A DNA stretch of 6,802 nucleotides, taken from a bacterium. Its GTDB lineage: Bacteria > Margulisbacteria > Marinamargulisbacteria > JAAEMD01. Positions 5,428-6,802 of the stretch are shown in pieces. The translations under genes were made by a program, and so were the position numbers. Below the pieces are notes generated by a model. The model searched no databases. It was not told the DNA's origin and worked only from the letters and a program-made list of their open reading frames with translations. Where the stretch lies: NCBI GenBank assembly GCA_024225875.1, contig JAAEMD010000276.1, forward strand, positions 1 through 6,802, read 5' to 3'. Within the stretch, counting starts at the first letter, position 1. Every line of letters starts with the position of its first letter.

Positions 5428-5537
5428 GCTGTTCCAAAGTAAAATGTCCGACACTTAAAGTTTTCAAATGACTTCGTTTATGTACGTTTGTGAAACTGCA
5501 CTCAGCCATTTAAATGGACACTTCAATTTGTACCAGC
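5428..5537 (+). mobile_element. MITE-like repeat, copy 3 (110 bp)
   Basis: It has the same orientation as the other two and is flanked by TATATA on both sides. It has one extra T relative to copy 1 and about five substitutions. Its short frame starts at 5468, changes Gln-Leu to His-Phe, and reads through the right end to a TGA at 5618-5620, where it overlaps the TTG start of the next gene. It ends 79 bp upstream of that gene and may affect its promoter. Confidence 0.75.
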
Positions 5538-5606
5538 TATATATTCAGTTGTTTTTAAAAGTAAAATTGCCTGTGATCAGATACAGCAGTTTTTTTTATT
5601 TCAAAC

Positions 5607-5611
5607 AGGAG
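5607..5611 (+). promoter_or_regulatory. Ribosome binding site that fixes the TTG start at 5617
   Basis: AGGAG lies five T residues before TTG. No ATG occurs in this frame until well into the mature protein, so this site together with the signal peptide decides the start. Confidence 0.7.
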
Positions 5612-5616
5612 TTTTT

Positions 5617-6802
5617 TTGACAGCTATCTTAAAAATAAAGAACCTTTTTGTCTTTATATGTTTTATTTTATGTTTACTTCCTGCTGCTCAGGTTCATGCT
5701 GGATCTGATTTAGCAGGAACTATTATTCTTGTTGATTTTTACTCAGATAAAGTTAGTGAATATATTGATGCTGGCGATAATGATAGCGCGGAAGCTTCTC
5801 TTTATTATTTACAAAAGCATATAAAAAATCTGGAGCTTTATAAAGAGGTTAAAGATTTAACTGTAGATAATACAGGATTAATTACAACAAGGCTGGAAAA
5901 ATATGAAAATATTTTAAATGACCTTGCTGATATCAGGTATAGCAGTCCTGATAATTCTGATGGTAACTATAAAAATAATAAGGGGCAGGATAAATTTAGT
6001 GTCAGCTACCTGGATACAGTATATAGTAACAGCCAGTCCAGCATTATACAGGCTGGATTTGTGTATAATCCAGTAAAAGGGGTTAAAGGTAACAGTGTTA
6101 TTCAATATTCTGACGGTAACTTCAAAAATCTCTACTATCAATTTGATAATCAAATTAATGTGAATGAACAGAAAGTTAATATTGATATTTCGGGCATGGC
6201 TTTTCATCATGATCCATACTCTGATTATGTTAATCTTAATCTTCATTCCAGAAACGATATTAAACTATATGGATTTTCTAATTTTAGATTATATTCAGGT
6301 ATTCAGAGTCAGTTTAGCCAGAACAGTAATGATAATTTTTATTTATTGACCTTATCCGGCTATGAAAATCAACCGGAAGGCGGCCTGGAGTTTACTTACC
6401 GTTTAAATAAGGCCTCAAAAACTACGTCATCTTATCATCATCTTGGGTTTGGACTGGATAGACCAGATCAGTTTGAATTTTTTGACTATATATATGGCTA
6501 TAACTGTAATATATCCACCTGGCTTTTTCCTGATGATGATATCCGGAACTCCTGTATTTTTTCTTATAAACAAAATTTGAAAAAGAGATTTAGCAGTATT
6601 GATTCTGAAGTATATGTTTACTATCAGCTGCAAAGATCATCAGATTCTTATGTCGGGTTATTTAATCAATATAACCTCTTTTATAATAAAGGTCTGGATT
6701 TTATGAGATTGAATATGGATATGGAATACTATCCTGGATCAGATGCAGATTATATCAGGTTAGGATTAAATAAGTCGCTGCCTGGACTGGATAAACCGGA
6801 AT
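5617..6802 (+). CDS. Exported protein, probable outer-membrane beta-barrel, partial at the 3' end
   Basis: The frame is open for 395 codons from a TTG at 5617 to the window edge. The start is supported by AGGAG five bases upstream and by a classic signal peptide. The signal peptide has a basic n-region (KIK, residues 6-8), a hydrophobic core LFVFICFILCLL (10-21), and an AxA-like VHA site, with cleavage predicted after residue 28. Residues 29-105 look mostly helical (EASLYYLQKHIKNLELYKEV; TTRLEKYENILNDLADI). From about 129 onward there are repeated 8-12 residue stretches with alternating polar and aromatic residues, separated by Asn/Asp/Gly/Ser-rich turns (for example NLNLHSRNDIKLYGFSNFRL), a pattern typical of beta-barrels. 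It would therefore sit in an outer membrane, consistent with a diderm host. I recognise no named family. A large secreted beta-rich surface protein is the alternative. Codon use looks native, and no frameshift is seen. Confidence 0.82.
   Translation, partial: MTAILKIKNLFVFICFILCLLPAAQVHAGSDLAGTIILVDFYSDKVSEYIDAGDNDSAEASLYYLQKHIKNLELYKEVKDLTVDNTGLITTRLEKYENILNDLADIRYSSPDNSDGNYKNNKGQDKFSVSYLDTVYSNSQSSIIQAGFVYNPVKGVKGNSVIQYSDGNFKNLYYQFDNQINVNEQKVNIDISGMAFHHDPYSDYVNLNLHSRNDIKLYGFSNFRLYSGIQSQFSQNSNDNFYLLTLSGYENQPEGGLEFTYRLNKASKTTSSYHHLGFGLDRPDQFEFFDYIYGYNCNISTWLFPDDDIRNSCIFSYKQNLKKRFSSIDSEVYVYYQLQRSSDSYVGLFNQYNLFYNKGLDFMRLNMDMEYYPGSDADYIRLGLNKSLPGLDKPE

Noticed and set aside
5225..5509. Minus-strand frame of 94 codons reaching from copy 3 into the spacer
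   Set aside because: It is made of reverse-read repeat sequence and low-complexity Tyr/Phe translation of AT-rich spacer, and has no ribosome binding site.
3771..5537. The three repeats as a CRISPR array
   Set aside because: The units are about 109 bp with terminal inverted repeats, unequal spacing and a gene between two of them; this is not a CRISPR layout.
5566..5598. Possible terminator: ctgt/acag stem followed by a run of T
   Set aside because: The stem is only four base pairs with an unpaired interior, too weak for an intrinsic terminator.
5914..6246. Minus-strand frames within the last gene (also 6427-6633)
   Set aside because: Both are antisense to the 395-codon exported-protein frame, which has a ribosome binding site and a signal peptide.

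Overview
The window is an AT-rich bacterial accessory region with few genes and many mobile-element scars. The organism cannot be named from the sequence. Shine-Dalgarno sites of the GGAGG type, TTG starts and low GC suggest a Firmicutes-like lineage. The last gene encodes an exported, aromatic, strand-rich protein that looks like an outer-membrane barrel, so a diderm low-GC lineage such as Halanaerobiales is a reasonable guess, but it is inference only.

Layout. Positions 1-36 (minus) hold the first 12 codons of an IS1182-like transposase. The end of that element lies at about 90-105 and appears to have cut off the 5' part of a divergent eukaryotic-type protein kinase. The surviving kinase frame runs on the plus strand from about 106 to 1500 and begins with an Asn-rich linker. 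Seven bases after its stop is a 331-bp defective insertion element (1507-1837) with perfect 22-bp terminal inverted repeats and a zinc-ribbon transposase remnant. Next come two divergent genes, a four-helix membrane protein (1984-2400, minus) and a class I SAM methyltransferase (2443-3213, plus). They share a 42-bp intergenic region that carries two facing extended -10 promoters. A second terminus of the same insertion element (3260-3296) follows in inverted orientation, so the two genes sit as in a decayed composite transposon. A small basic membrane protein (3302-3505, minus) starts from TTG.

From 3771 to 5537 there are three direct copies of a 109-110 bp MITE-like repeat. The first two bracket a D12-class N6-adenine DNA methyltransferase (3960-5057, minus), and the third lies just before the last gene. 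Each copy has imperfect terminal repeats flanked by TATA, an invariant 42-nt core and a 24-codon open frame. In copies 1 and 2 that frame differs only at synonymous positions. A GTG-initiated fragment with a strong ribosome binding site (3943, plus) overlaps the 3' end of the DNA methyltransferase and may be the start of a broken gene.

The last gene (5617 to the window end, plus) starts with TTG, has a clear signal peptide and is open to the edge.

No shared pathway is visible. The kinase, the small-molecule-type methyltransferase and the solitary DNA methyltransferase look like independent cargo brought together and damaged by mobile elements. No partner nuclease, CRISPR array, tRNA or rRNA was seen.
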